A DNA stretch of 21,649 bases from CAZVWJ01 sp964631325 (GTDB taxonomy: Bacteria > T1Sed10-126), in NCBI GenBank assembly GCA_964631325.1, contig CAZVWJ010000041.1, forward strand, positions 1 to 21,649. Direction: 5' to 3'. The notes beneath the pieces were generated by a model. It was not told the origin of the DNA. It worked only from the letters and a program-made list of their open reading frames with translations, and did no database searches. Positions 1 to 8,230 of this stretch are shown piece after piece; positions within the stretch are counted from its first letter, which is position 1, and each line of letters begins with the position of its first letter. Both the position numbers and the translations under genes were made by a program.

Positions 1-63
1 TATCCCATAATGACCTTAGTTTATCTCAATAACTTAAAAACTTAAAGTACGATACTAATTACG

Positions 64-606
64 TCAGGGGTGTAATTGCTTACCCGGGGTCAGCGAACCA
101 AGTAATTTATCAGCGCGCTGAGATTTTATTTTCCATGTTTTAGAAGAATCTTTAGCCAGCTCAAACGTTGTCCGACCTTTCCGGCGCACCGTCTGACCGG
201 CCACCGCACAACCAATACCGGCGTCTTCAGCCGAACAAACCCAGCGCAGATTCCAGTTAGCTACAACATTCAGGCCGGCCTGGGTTTTATTAACCCGGCT
301 GGCATAAAATTCAAGTTCTATTTGAGAGAACTGACGAAAAACTTTCCTCATCTCATTGCGCAACTCGTTTTTAAACTGCCGAAAATCCGGATGAATAAGC
401 TCCAGAACTCCGGAGTAATTCTCACGATTTACAGCTTTCTCCAGGTCGGAGAGCACATTTTCAACTGCCTGACGCGGCTGTCTAAATTCCGAAGCAGACT
501 GATTTTTTTTCAGACAACCGGTTAGATTAATCATAGTAAAAGCGAAACCAAAAATTATTACTATAACTAAAAAAACGGACAATTCGGAAAAACTGTTCAC
601 TTTCAC
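64..606 (-). CDS. Putative lipoprotein with NTF2/SnoaL-like domain
   Basis: A 180-residue protein with a hydrophobic segment at residues 9-26 and a lipobox (Leu-Thr-Gly-Cys, Cys31), so it is probably lipid-anchored on the outside of a membrane. After the Cys comes a short Ser/Gln/Arg linker. The rest (about residues 45-170) has the helix-then-sheet pattern of small SnoaL/NTF2-like domains, including a segment reading roughly 'N-Y-x-x-x-L-x-L-I-H-P-D-F'. That fold call is by eye only. The start is GTG at 606-604, preceded by GGGAG six bases upstream. It lies 48 nt behind the outer-membrane barrel gene on the same strand and is probably cotranscribed with it. Substrate and function are unknown. 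Confidence 0.7.
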   Translation of the reverse strand: MKVNSFSELSVFLVIVIIFGFAFTMINLTGCLKKNQSASEFRQPRQAVENVLSDLEKAVNRENYSGVLELIHPDFRQFKNELRNEMRKVFRQFSQIELEFYASRVNKTQAGLNVVANWNLRWVCSAEDAGIGCAVAGQTVRRKGRTTFELAKDSSKTWKIKSQRADKLLGSLTPGKQLHP

Positions 607-654
607 TATAATCTCCCTTTCTAATCTTTTGTTTTTAGCCCCACCAGAATTGAT

Positions 655-2262
655 TCAGAAAGAAGTTTTGTAATTTGCTTCGAGTGTTTCTTCCTTGTAA
701 TCGTTGTCTGAACCTTTATCTTCCGAATCAGTCTGTTCGTAACCAAGGGATAATTTGCTATCAAACTTGCGGTTAATCAAGTAAGTATAATCAAATCCAA
801 AATTGTGCTTGACAATTTCGGCCTCGCCGGCAGCGTGTTCATTTTGATAATTGTGGTAAAGATCTATTTCTTCTTTTTCCCCCTCACCAAATACCAGTCT
901 ATTTTCCACTCGAACCCGCCTATCAATAGCACTGCCACCACCGAGCTTGTTTTCATCTTCCCTGTATTCGACGAAAAAATCATAATTCAAAGGCAGACCC
1001 AGCCGGGGGTACTCGCCACCATAATCCAGCCGCCAGAGCCCGGAAACCTCGCTGTCCTGGTCATCGTCTTCCTTGTAATAAGAAAGTGAAAACTGGTGAT
1101 GCTCAGTCAATTGATTGGCAAATTCCGCCTCCCAGGTAAACTCGTCCGCCTTATTCTGCGGACCTGTCTCGCCGCCGTCATCTTTTCGTGATTCAATACT
1201 GAAATTGAATTCCGGTTCCCAGATTCCTTTGGTTTCAGGACGATAAGAAAAATTTGAAATCCAGTTATCAACACCATGGGTGCTGGGCGCTTCCAGCCCA
1301 TCTTCCCAGTTGATATACTCGAGATCAAAACGGAACGTCTCCATAATTTGCTGGTCCCAATAAAGTTCATAACGCTCGCGGTCTGTCGACGCAAAGCCCT
1401 GCAGAGTTTCAAAATCCGGGTCAACTTTTTCATAGGACGCTTCGAAGCTGGTGGAATCAAGCGGGGTGAAATCAAACTCTAATTTTCGGGCGTCCTCTTC
1501 GTCGTAATCTTTTGAATCGAGCTCAGTGTCATAATCACTGCGGGCCCATTCTCCGTTGACTTCAACCATCCCACCGGCAAATTCTCCCTCATAGCTGGTA
1601 GATTTAACGGTGTTGGTCGCCGTGTCGGACTCATCAGGTTTACTGGAACCACCCAGGGAAGAATCATCATCTTTTGTTTTCATATACGTGAACTGGAAAG
1701 CATGTCCCTCCATAACTGCATAATCAAGCATAAATCCCCCGGCATAGCGAGCATATTGTTCGCCTGAGCGAGCCCTGTGCTCACGCCCGACCAGAGCCCG
1801 GAAGGTAAAGTCCGGAGTAAAGTTATACCAGCTATTCACCCCTAACAGGGTAGAATTCATCGTATAACCGGTGTATTGTTCACTGAAATAACCGCCGGTC
1901 ACTTCCCATTCGTCCGGTTGATTAGCAGTCAGATAAAGGTTCTGAACCCGGAGGGTGCGCTCGTGCACCTGGTATTGAGGATCATCGGTTCCGTGCAGAT
2001 AAAGCATCCCCTTCCAGCGAATAGAATTGTTATTCTCAGGAGTTGGTTGATAATAAAAATAAATATCGGAGAGAACGTTTGCCCCTTCTGTTTTAAAGGA
2101 AAGATCTTCTTTTCCGGTGACATTGTTGTAATAGGCCTTGAACTCAAGGTCTCCGGTTATTGCATCGCGGAAACTTCCCGCAGTTACAGGGGGAGTGGAA
2201 ATTACTGAAATAGCCAAAAGACTAATAAAAATAAATCGTATTCTTTTCTTTAAAATTGCCAT
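655..2262 (-). CDS. Outer-membrane beta-barrel protein, unknown substrate
   Basis: From the ATG at 2262 this is a 535-residue protein with a typical signal peptide: a Lys/Arg-rich start, a hydrophobic stretch, and a likely cleavage site after Val-Thr-Ala near residue 28. The mature protein is rich in alternating Tyr/Phe/Trp and charged residues, very acidic (many Asp/Glu turns), and ends in Lys-Thr-Ser-Phe. A terminal Phe is the classic BAM-recognition feature of barrel proteins. I chose the ATG at 2262 because it gives a clean signal peptide; the frame is also open back to a TTG at 2301, and neither start has a strong ribosome binding site. The gene follows the molybdenum-hydroxylase FAD subunit by 72 nt and precedes a lipoprotein. 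I do not recognise a specific porin family. It is good evidence for an outer membrane. Confidence 0.8.
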   Translation of the reverse strand: MAILKKRIRFIFISLLAISVISTPPVTAGSFRDAITGDLEFKAYYNNVTGKEDLSFKTEGANVLSDIYFYYQPTPENNNSIRWKGMLYLHGTDDPQYQVHERTLRVQNLYLTANQPDEWEVTGGYFSEQYTGYTMNSTLLGVNSWYNFTPDFTFRALVGREHRARSGEQYARYAGGFMLDYAVMEGHAFQFTYMKTKDDDSSLGGSSKPDESDTATNTVKSTSYEGEFAGGMVEVNGEWARSDYDTELDSKDYDEEDARKLEFDFTPLDSTSFEASYEKVDPDFETLQGFASTDRERYELYWDQQIMETFRFDLEYINWEDGLEAPSTHGVDNWISNFSYRPETKGIWEPEFNFSIESRKDDGGETGPQNKADEFTWEAEFANQLTEHHQFSLSYYKEDDDQDSEVSGLWRLDYGGEYPRLGLPLNYDFFVEYREDENKLGGGSAIDRRVRVENRLVFGEGEKEEIDLYHNYQNEHAAGEAEIVKHNFGFDYTYLINRKFDSKLSLGYEQTDSEDKGSDNDYKEETLEANYKTSF

Positions 2263-2334
2263 AGCATTAAAAAATATATCACCGACACCCCTACAATGCA
2301 ATGTGATTTTTCACACATAAATAAGCTGAACCGC

Positions 2335-3201
2335 TCAATCCGGCTGTTGTGATTCAAGAAACTCCCGGAGCATATTTTCCGTCACCCGGCGCCGGTAGTC
2401 CCGGTTAGAGCGAATATCATCAATCGGCGAAATTTCTTCCTGAAGCTGATCACAAGCCGTCTCGATTGACTCAGGGTTAAGTATTTCACCCCGAAGTACT
2501 GTTTCGGTTTCTCGCAAACGCAAGGTGTGAGGGGCCACACTACCAGCTACAAGACGGATATCGTCAACGGTATTATCAGGCGCAAATTTCAACCGTCCGG
2601 TCAGCAGTGTCTTGGAAATAGCCTGGAAGTTACGGGCGCCGACATCCCGATAATAACCTTTCCAGCCGGGTGAAGGACGGGGAACTCGAATTGCCCGGAC
2701 GTATTCGTCTCCATTGAGATCCATTTGCTTGTAATCGCTGAAGAAATCAGCCAGCTCAACCTCTCGTTTTCCCTCAGAGCCGGCCAGCTCCAGGCGAGCA
2801 TCATAGACCATCAAACCGGCTGTGCCATTAGCGCAAGGGGAAGCGTTAACTATGTTTCCGGCCCAGGTAGCCCGGCCCTGGACGGCAATAACGCTTAAAT
2901 TGCGCGCCGCCTGGTGGAGCAGAGGATAATGATCAGTAATTTCTTCGTTGTAGCGAATATCCCTGAAGGTGGTTAAAGCGGAGAGAACTAATTCCCCGTC
3001 AAGCTCCGGGCCAAAATCAAGGTCATCACAACTTTTTAAATTGACAAAAACGGTGGGAGAAATATTTCCCTGCTTGAGAGAAACAAAAAGATCGGTTCCC
3101 CCGGCCAGCGGAATTGCTTCCTCGTATTCCGCCAGGGCTTCGGCCAGCTCAGCTTCAGTTTCCGGATTAATTACCGAGTAGTCTTCTAAATATGGTTTCA
3201 T
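2335..3201 (-). CDS. Molybdenum hydroxylase FAD-binding subunit (XdhB/CoxM type)
   Basis: This 288-residue protein is the medium, FAD-binding subunit of a xanthine dehydrogenase/CO dehydrogenase-type molybdenum hydroxylase. It passes electrons from the Fe-S subunit to an acceptor. It carries the two FAD-binding signatures of the family: Pro-Leu-Ala-Gly-Gly-Thr-Asp-Leu at residues 31-38 and Ala-Thr-Trp-Ala-Gly-Asn-Ile at 111-117 (family consensus ATIGGN), followed by Asn-Ala-Ser-Pro. The C-terminal part matches the CO_deh_flav_C domain in position. Length is normal. The ATG start has AGGAG ten bases upstream. The Fe-S subunit gene ends 17 nt upstream, and the gene closes the order Mo, Fe-S, FAD. 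The physiological substrate cannot be read from the sequence. Confidence 0.93.
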   Translation of the reverse strand: MKPYLEDYSVINPETEAELAEALAEYEEAIPLAGGTDLFVSLKQGNISPTVFVNLKSCDDLDFGPELDGELVLSALTTFRDIRYNEEITDHYPLLHQAARNLSVIAVQGRATWAGNIVNASPCANGTAGLMVYDARLELAGSEGKREVELADFFSDYKQMDLNGDEYVRAIRVPRPSPGWKGYYRDVGARNFQAISKTLLTGRLKFAPDNTVDDIRLVAGSVAPHTLRLRETETVLRGEILNPESIETACDQLQEEISPIDDIRSNRDYRRRVTENMLREFLESQQPD

Positions 3202-3218
3202 TGGCTAAGCGCTCCTGT

Positions 3219-3692
3219 TTACTTGTTTTCGAATGCTTCTTCTACGGAATCAAAAATTCTTTTATAACCTGTACAACGGCACTGGTTACCAGCAAGGGCC
3301 TCTTTCATATTTTCAGCCGTATGTGGGTTTTCCACGTAATAAGTAGCCGACATAATCATTCCCGGCGTGCAGATCCCACACTGGGTACCACCTTTTTTCT
3401 GGAAAGCCTCCTGGACTACGCTGAGGCGGCTGTTCTCTTTTAAACCTTCAATTGTAGTAATCTCCGCCCCGTCCGCCTGGCAGATCGGAATCATACAGCT
3501 AAGAGCCGGGGCGCCGTTAAAATGAACAGTACAGGCGCCACACTCCCCTTCCCCACAACCTTCCTTGGTACCGGTCAATCCAAGATCCTCCCGGAGGACA
3601 TCGAGTAATCTCTTCAGGGGATGAACAGTCACAGATCGTTGTTCACCGTTAACGGTGAAAGATATTGTCTGTTCCTTAACTGGCTCTATCAT
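3219..3692 (-). CDS. Molybdenum hydroxylase 2Fe-2S subunit
   Basis: A 157-residue small subunit with two [2Fe-2S] clusters, which relays electrons from the molybdenum site to FAD. The plant-ferredoxin-type cluster ligands are Cys46, Cys51, Cys54 and Cys66. The second, helical-domain cluster uses Cys105, Cys108, Cys138 and Cys140 (Cys-Gly-Ile-Cys and Cys-Arg-Cys-Thr-Gly-Tyr). All eight ligands are present and length is typical. Its ATG overlaps the stop codon of the upstream Mo subunit by one base (TAATG), so translational coupling is likely. Confidence 0.96.
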   Translation of the reverse strand: MIEPVKEQTISFTVNGEQRSVTVHPLKRLLDVLREDLGLTGTKEGCGEGECGACTVHFNGAPALSCMIPICQADGAEITTIEGLKENSRLSVVQEAFQKKGGTQCGICTPGMIMSATYYVENPHTAENMKEALAGNQCRCTGYKRIFDSVEEAFENK

Positions 3693-5977
3693 TAATTTTC
3701 AACCTCCGTATTACTGAGTGCATCAAGCAAAGTTTCGGGTAGTAACGGGATTTTGGTAATGTAATTACCATCGAGTGCGCGGGCAACTGCGCCGGCAATT
3801 GCAGGCGCCGGCCCGTCAAAAGGAAGTTCTCCGATCCCCTTGGCAAAATAAGGGCCGTAGTTGTTGAAAGGAAATTCAATAAATTCCACGTCAACCTCGG
3901 GGACATCGGCCGCAGTGGGAATAATATAATTGGAATACTGGTGGTTCTTCATCATCCCTTTTTCCATGATGACATCCTCGTAAAGGGCGTAACCGAGGGC
4001 CTGGACGACTCCGCCTTCAATCTGAGCGGCCGCCATATCCGGGTTTACCAACCGGCCACATTCAACAGTAGAGACAAAATCGGTTACCTGGGTGCGATAA
4101 TCAACAAAATCAACTTCCACCTCGGCCACGTCACAGCTCCAGGCGTAACCACTGTAGGCTTCACCGGTATAAGATTCTTCGTCCCAGTGGATTTCAGGCG
4201 GATCGTGATACTGCAATTCGGCCCTTAATTCTCCATACTGAGCGAGATATTCCCTGGTTGCCTCCTGGTATTCTTCAGCCGAAAAGTCCTCTGCGAGACC
4301 AACTTTCTCCTGCAATTCCTCAATCAGTTCCTCACAGGCGTCTTCAATCAGCCGGCCGACTATCATAGTGGACCGGGAAGCTACCGTCGGGCCACTGTCG
4401 GGAACACGGGCCGTGTCCGGCTCTGAAATTTCAACCCAGTGGGGCGGTAGGTTACAGGTTTCGGCCGCTATCTGGGTAAATCCGGTATGGATTCCCTGGC
4501 CGTATTCCACGTTGGCCACAAGCACTTCCAGTGGTTTATCCTCGGTGGCCTCTACGGCGACCCGGGAAGCAAGTTCCTCTTCTCCGCCACCGGTAAATCC
4601 ACTGCCGTGGAAAAAGACAGAGAGTGAAATGCCTTTTTTCTTGGTTTCATTTTCCTGGTTAAATTGCTTGAACTGCTCCTTTTTCTCGTGGTAATCAATT
4701 TTTTCCAGGGCTCGATCCATAAGCGCCTCCAGATCCAGCTCCTCTTTTATTTCCTGGCCGGTGGGCATCTCATCCCCCTGTTTAAGAAAATTCTGCCGGC
4801 GCAACTCAGCCGGATCAAGCCCCAGCTCTTCAGCCGCTTCGTCCATCAACAACTCAGTGGCAAAAATCGACTGGGGAGCTCCAAAACCGCGAAAAGCGGC
4901 AAAAGGTGTGGAATTGGTCATATAAGCCTTGGAACGTAGATCAACGTTCGGACAATTATAAGGCCCAAAAGCGTGAAGGACTCCCCGAGAAAGAACCGTC
5001 GAAGTGAGGGTCGGATAAGCGCCGCCATTCAGGTAGAAATCCATCTCCAATGCTACCAGGGTGCCGTCCTCTTTAAAACCGGCCCGGACATACGAACGGG
5101 AGGGGTGACGTTTCGTGGTGGCCAGCATGTCCTCTTCCCGACCGTAAACCATTTTCACGGTCCGACCACCAGCCTTGTGGGACAGCAGGGCGGCGTGACC
5201 GGCAAAAATACTGGGATAATCCTCTTTCCCGCCAAAAGCACCACCGGTAGTGGTCTGGACAACCCGGATTGAATCCGAGTCCCGGTCAAACAAACTGGTC
5301 ATAGCGTTATGAATGTAATAGGGGCACTGGAAAGAACCCTGAATAGTTAGTTGGCCGTCGGGGTCAGCCGTTGCCATTAACCCCTGGGGTTCAATGTACA
5401 GGTGTTCCTGGGCCTGGGTCCGATAATCATTTTCAATCACCACATCAGCTTCGTCCCATCCCTCTTCCATATTTCCACAATCTACTGTATAAGCCGAGAG
5501 GACGTTATCATCGTTTCGTTGGATATTTTTTCCCGAGCGTGCTTCTTCAATTGTAAACATCGATTCATAGCCCTCAGTATCAATCACTACCTCCACCTGC
5601 TCAAGCGCTTTATCCACGAGCTGTTCATCCTCGTGAGCAATCAAAGCGAGAGGCTCACCCGGGTATTTTACTTCCTCTTCAGCCAAAAAAGGTATCTCAT
5701 TTTTTATCATAGCCACAATATTTTCGCCGGGGATATCAGCGGGACGAACAATAACAAATTCCTCCCAGGGAATGTCACCGGTAAACTTAATTGCTTTAAT
5801 TTTTCCCCGCGGTTCCGGCGAACGAACAGTGCGTCCGTAAAGACAATCTTCCGGCTGATAATCATCAATGTATTTAGCTTCGCCGGTAACCTTTTCAACC
5901 CCCTCCAGCCGCGGCAAATTTTCTCCAACAATATTTAAGTTCTTTTGTTCTTCCGGATCATCCTTAGAAACACTCAT
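3692..5977 (-). CDS. Molybdenum hydroxylase catalytic subunit (xanthine dehydrogenase family)
   Basis: This 761-residue large subunit binds the molybdopterin cofactor and hydroxylates the substrate. Visible motifs are Gly-Gly-Ala-Phe-Gly-Gly-Lys-Glu (residues 245-252), Phe-Arg-Gly-Phe-Gly-Ala-Pro-Gln (362-369), a Tyr-Gly-Gln-Gly stretch near the middle, and Lys-Gly-Ile-Gly-Glu-Leu-Pro near the C-terminus with Glu717 at the catalytic-base position. The Glu and Arg corresponding to the purine-contacting residues of xanthine dehydrogenase are kept, while the CO-dehydrogenase active-site Cys loop is not seen. Purine or another aza-heterocycle is therefore possible but unproven. I chose the ATG at 5977 (GGTGGTG upstream) over the upstream GTG at 6013, which lacks a ribosome binding site. 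No maturation gene such as xdhC/mocA lies next to it. Confidence 0.92.
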   Translation of the reverse strand: MSVSKDDPEEQKNLNIVGENLPRLEGVEKVTGEAKYIDDYQPEDCLYGRTVRSPEPRGKIKAIKFTGDIPWEEFVIVRPADIPGENIVAMIKNEIPFLAEEEVKYPGEPLALIAHEDEQLVDKALEQVEVVIDTEGYESMFTIEEARSGKNIQRNDDNVLSAYTVDCGNMEEGWDEADVVIENDYRTQAQEHLYIEPQGLMATADPDGQLTIQGSFQCPYYIHNAMTSLFDRDSDSIRVVQTTTGGAFGGKEDYPSIFAGHAALLSHKAGGRTVKMVYGREEDMLATTKRHPSRSYVRAGFKEDGTLVALEMDFYLNGGAYPTLTSTVLSRGVLHAFGPYNCPNVDLRSKAYMTNSTPFAAFRGFGAPQSIFATELLMDEAAEELGLDPAELRRQNFLKQGDEMPTGQEIKEELDLEALMDRALEKIDYHEKKEQFKQFNQENETKKKGISLSVFFHGSGFTGGGEEELASRVAVEATEDKPLEVLVANVEYGQGIHTGFTQIAAETCNLPPHWVEISEPDTARVPDSGPTVASRSTMIVGRLIEDACEELIEELQEKVGLAEDFSAEEYQEATREYLAQYGELRAELQYHDPPEIHWDEESYTGEAYSGYAWSCDVAEVEVDFVDYRTQVTDFVSTVECGRLVNPDMAAAQIEGGVVQALGYALYEDVIMEKGMMKNHQYSNYIIPTAADVPEVDVEFIEFPFNNYGPYFAKGIGELPFDGPAPAIAGAVARALDGNYITKIPLLPETLLDALSNTEVEN

Positions 5978-6067
5978 GTTCACACCACCATTAAATGGGC
6001 TAATATTACTCACTCAAGTTTATCTATGAATAACAACAAATAAAAGATTTTTACCACCTGAATTCTG

Positions 6068-6571
6068 TTAGTTTGCCGGGATCTGGTCCTGGAAACGGGC
6101 AAGAACCTGATGACAGTAGGCAATAGCCAGTGCGTCGGCTGCGTCATCGGGTTCAGGTATACCCGGCATTCCCAGCTCTTTTTGAACCATTTTCTGGACC
6201 GCCTTTTTGTCAGCATTACCGTTACCGGTAATAGTCTTTTTAATTTTCAAGGGGGAATATTCCACAGTTACTGCTTCACAGTGGGAAACCGCGAGGATGA
6301 TGACTCCCCTCGCCTGACCGACCCGGATAGCAGTTTTTACATTTTTGCAGAAAAACAGTTCCTCGACAGCAACAATATCCGGATCAAATTTTGTTATTAA
6401 TTCATTTACAGAAGTATGGAGAGTCTGAAGACGATCGGCAAAATCATGGTTGGGAGAAGTATTAACTGTTCCCCAGCTCAACGCGTCGGGACTGTTATTC
6501 GGAGAGTCGTATTCGGTTAGTCCGTAACCCGTGGTTGCTAAACCGGGATCTAATCCAAGAATTTTAGGAAT
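6068..6571 (-). CDS. ruvC: Holliday junction resolvase RuvC, ATT start
   Basis: RuvC cuts Holliday junctions during recombination together with RuvAB. The 167-residue product begins with the conserved Ile-Leu-Gly-Leu-Asp-Pro-Gly strand (Asp8) and keeps Glu70 (Val-Glu-Glu-Leu-Phe-Phe), Asp143 and Asp146 (Asp-Asp-Ala-Ala-Asp-Ala-Leu-Ala-Ile-Ala), so all four metal ligands are present. No ATG, GTG or TTG exists between an in-frame TGA upstream and the catalytic Asp. The first standard start, a TTG at 6481, would remove 30 residues including Asp8. An ATT at 6571-6569 lies eight bases after AAGGAG and aligns with the usual RuvC start, so I call that. It follows yebC by 13 nt, a classic order, but ruvA and ruvB do not follow; a molybdenum hydroxylase does. 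Confidence 0.93.
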   Translation of the reverse strand: MPKILGLDPGLATTGYGLTEYDSPNNSPDALSWGTVNTSPNHDFADRLQTLHTSVNELITKFDPDIVAVEELFFCKNVKTAIRVGQARGVIILAVSHCEAVTVEYSPLKIKKTITGNGNADKKAVQKMVQKELGMPGIPEPDDAADALAIAYCHQVLARFQDQIPAN

Positions 6572-6584
6572 AAAAATCGCTCCT

Positions 6585-7343
6585 TCATGCGCTCATTGCT
6601 TCCACTTGTTCCAGGGTTTCCGTGTCCATGTCAAAATTGCTGTAGACGTTCTGAACGTCCTTGTGATCATCAAGCTCGTCGAGCATTTTTATAACTTTTT
6701 CTCCCTGCTTAGCCTCCACGGGAACCGTAGTATTGGGAATTTGGACGATGTTGGCAACCTCTGGTTCAATCCCCTCGTTTTCCAGCGCCTTTTTCACTGT
6801 AGCAAACGCTTCCACGTCAGTAAAAATTTCAAAAATATCTTCATTTTTTTGCAAATCCTCAGCTCCCGCCTCAACAACCAGGTCAAAGAGCTCCATTTCA
6901 CTGATCTGGCCAACAGAAACTGTCAGATAACCTTTTTGTTCAAATAAATAGGAAACACAGCCACGTTCACCGACATTTCCCCCGTGATCTTCGAATATCT
7001 TTCTAATCTGGGAGATTGAGCGGTTTTTGTTGTCAGTGGTTACCTCTACAATTACCGCTACTCCCCCGGGACCATAGCCTTCGTAAACGTAATCCTCATA
7101 TTCAACCCCGGGCAGATCACCGGTTCCCTTCTTTATTGCCCGCTCAATGTTATCCTTGGGCATATCGTGATCATGGGCCCGTTCAATAATATTCTTAAGT
7201 TCGGTATTTTTCTCCGGATCTCCACCACTCCGCCGAGCGGCAGAAATTATTTTACGCGATAACTTTCCGAAAATCTTCGCCTTCTTTTTGTCCTGTTTCT
7301 GCTTACGGTGCTTTTTGTTCGCCCATTCAGAATGACCGGCCAA
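6585..7343 (-). CDS. yebC: YebC/PmpR family protein
   Basis: A 252-residue member of the YebC/TACO1 family, known as transcriptional regulators (PmpR) and, more recently, as ribosome-associated factors that help translate difficult stretches. The N-terminus reads Met-Ala-Gly-His-Ser-Glu-Trp-Ala-Asn, followed by the Lys-His-Arg-Lys-Gln-Lys stretch and Met-Pro-Lys-Asp-Asn-Ile-Glu-Arg-Ala-Ile, all typical. The start is set at the TTG at 7343: it gives the canonical MAGHS start and has GGGTGA in front. A GTG three codons upstream lies inside that ribosome binding site. A good sigma-A-type promoter lies at 7389-7417. The stop codon is 13 nt before the ruvC ATT start. Confidence 0.95.
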   Translation of the reverse strand: MAGHSEWANKKHRKQKQDKKKAKIFGKLSRKIISAARRSGGDPEKNTELKNIIERAHDHDMPKDNIERAIKKGTGDLPGVEYEDYVYEGYGPGGVAVIVEVTTDNKNRSISQIRKIFEDHGGNVGERGCVSYLFEQKGYLTVSVGQISEMELFDLVVEAGAEDLQKNEDIFEIFTDVEAFATVKKALENEGIEPEVANIVQIPNTTVPVEAKQGEKVIKMLDELDDHKDVQNVYSNFDMDTETLEQVEAMSA

Positions 7344-7388
7344 TTTAATCACCCAACAATAGATATTTTGAATATATACAGGGTATAA

Positions 7389-7417
7389 ATTCTAAAACGA
7401 AACTAAACTCAAAACAA
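7389..7417 (-). promoter_or_regulatory. Candidate sigma-A promoter for yebC-ruvC
   Basis: On the minus strand, TTGTTT (-35, 7417-7412) and TAGAAT (-10, 7394-7389) are separated by exactly 17 bp in an A/T-rich gap between acyP and yebC. The -10 matches consensus at five of six positions and the -35 keeps TTG. It would start a yebC-ruvC transcript, with possible read-through into the molybdenum-hydroxylase genes. No clear terminator for acyP was seen upstream. Confidence 0.55.
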
Positions 7418-7436
7418 GTTTTGTGTAGAAATTAAT

Positions 7437-7730
7437 TCAGTGGTAGCGAACCTCAAAAGCTTCAAATTCTCCCGTTGGTTGTTTCCATTCTAATTCGACG
7501 TTCTGCACCCGGGCTGAAGTCGGTCCCTGCTGGACCTTCTTTAATAGCTTCTGCAGACTATCCACCGGCCCTTCAGCAATTAATCTAACCGTCCCGTCCG
7601 GTTCATTCCGAACCCAGCCGGTAATACCGCTCAGACTCCGGGCACTGCGCACGGTGAAATACCGAAAACCAACCCCCTGTACACGACCGGAAATGACTGC
7701 TTCCAGACACTTAGCTTTTCCGGCTTCCAT
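7437..7730 (-). CDS. acyP: Acylphosphatase
   Basis: A 97-residue acylphosphatase, which hydrolyses acyl phosphates such as carbamoyl phosphate or acetyl phosphate in the cytoplasm. The phosphate-binding loop Gly-Arg-Val-Gln-Gly-Val-Gly-Phe-Arg has catalytic Arg23, and Gly-Trp-Val-Arg-Asn supplies catalytic Asn42, followed by the conserved Asp-Gly-Thr-Val. Length is normal for the family. The ATG has a strong GAGGAGG upstream. The gene lies 26 nt behind the TIGR00725 gene and is probably the last gene of the comM cluster. Confidence 0.96.
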   Translation of the reverse strand: MEAGKAKCLEAVISGRVQGVGFRYFTVRSARSLSGITGWVRNEPDGTVRLIAEGPVDSLQKLLKKVQQGPTSARVQNVELEWKQPTGEFEAFEVRYH

Positions 7731-7756
7731 TCCAGTCCCTCCTCAATTCAGTTTTT

Positions 7757-8230
7757 TTACCACGCAGTATTTTCTGCTTCCTGAAGAGCTTTTCCAACTG
7801 CTTCTTCCGGAGTTAAATTAGCGGGAAAAGAGAACCGCGGATGTTCCCAGGTGTTGACTCCGAAAATTTTCCTGTCATTCTTAATTGCAAAGGCAATTTC
7901 TGACAGCGTTCCCTCAGCCCCCCCAACCGCAATCACCGCCTGTCCGGCAAGTATATTGGGTAAATTTCGGGCCTCCCCTAACCCGGTGGGCAACAGCACG
8001 TCCAGGTATTTATTGGCCCCCTTGCTGTCTTTGCGCATCAATACTCCAACGGTCAATCCACCGTTATTTTCTTTTATCCCCCGGCAAACTGCTTCCATTA
8101 TCCCGCCCCGGCCCCCGCAGATAACGGTGGCCTTCGAGGGAGCGAGTAATTCCCCCACACAATAAGCTAAATCTCGAGTCTCGGAATCAGGTTGACTGCT
8201 TCCAATGACGGAAATCTGTAACCTGTTAAT
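7757..8230 (-). CDS. TIGR00725-type SLOG-fold protein, ATT start
   Basis: A 157-residue Rossmann-like protein of the TIGR00725 family, related to LOG/DprA-type SLOG domains that bind nucleotide-like ligands. Motifs are Ile-Ser-Val-Ile-Gly-Ser-Ser at the N-terminus, Cys-Gly-Gly-Arg-Gly-Gly-Ile-Met-Glu-Ala, and Val-Gly-Gly-Ala-Glu-Gly-Thr-Leu-Ser-Glu, the nucleotide-binding Gly-rich loops. An in-frame TAA lies just upstream, and the first standard start codon (GTG at 8158) would remove the first beta strand. An ATT at 8230-8228, seven bases after AGGAGG, restores it. In many Firmicutes the gene after comM is dprA; here a related-fold protein sits there. No biochemical role is established for this family. 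Confidence 0.87.
   Translation of the reverse strand: MNRLQISVIGSSQPDSETRDLAYCVGELLAPSKATVICGGRGGIMEAVCRGIKENNGGLTVGVLMRKDSKGANKYLDVLLPTGLGEARNLPNILAGQAVIAVGGAEGTLSEIAFAIKNDRKIFGVNTWEHPRFSFPANLTPEEAVGKALQEAENTAW

Noticed and set aside
5402..5938. A 178-codon plus-strand open frame
   Set aside because: It is antisense to the well-supported molybdenum hydroxylase large subunit, is rich in Phe/Ile/Asn/His and matches no family pattern.
7414..7425. The 12-mer ACAAGTTTTGTG, also at 17562-17573
   Set aside because: Both copies are in A/T-rich gaps and the word is short and palindromic; two occurrences in 21 kb do not support a shared regulator.
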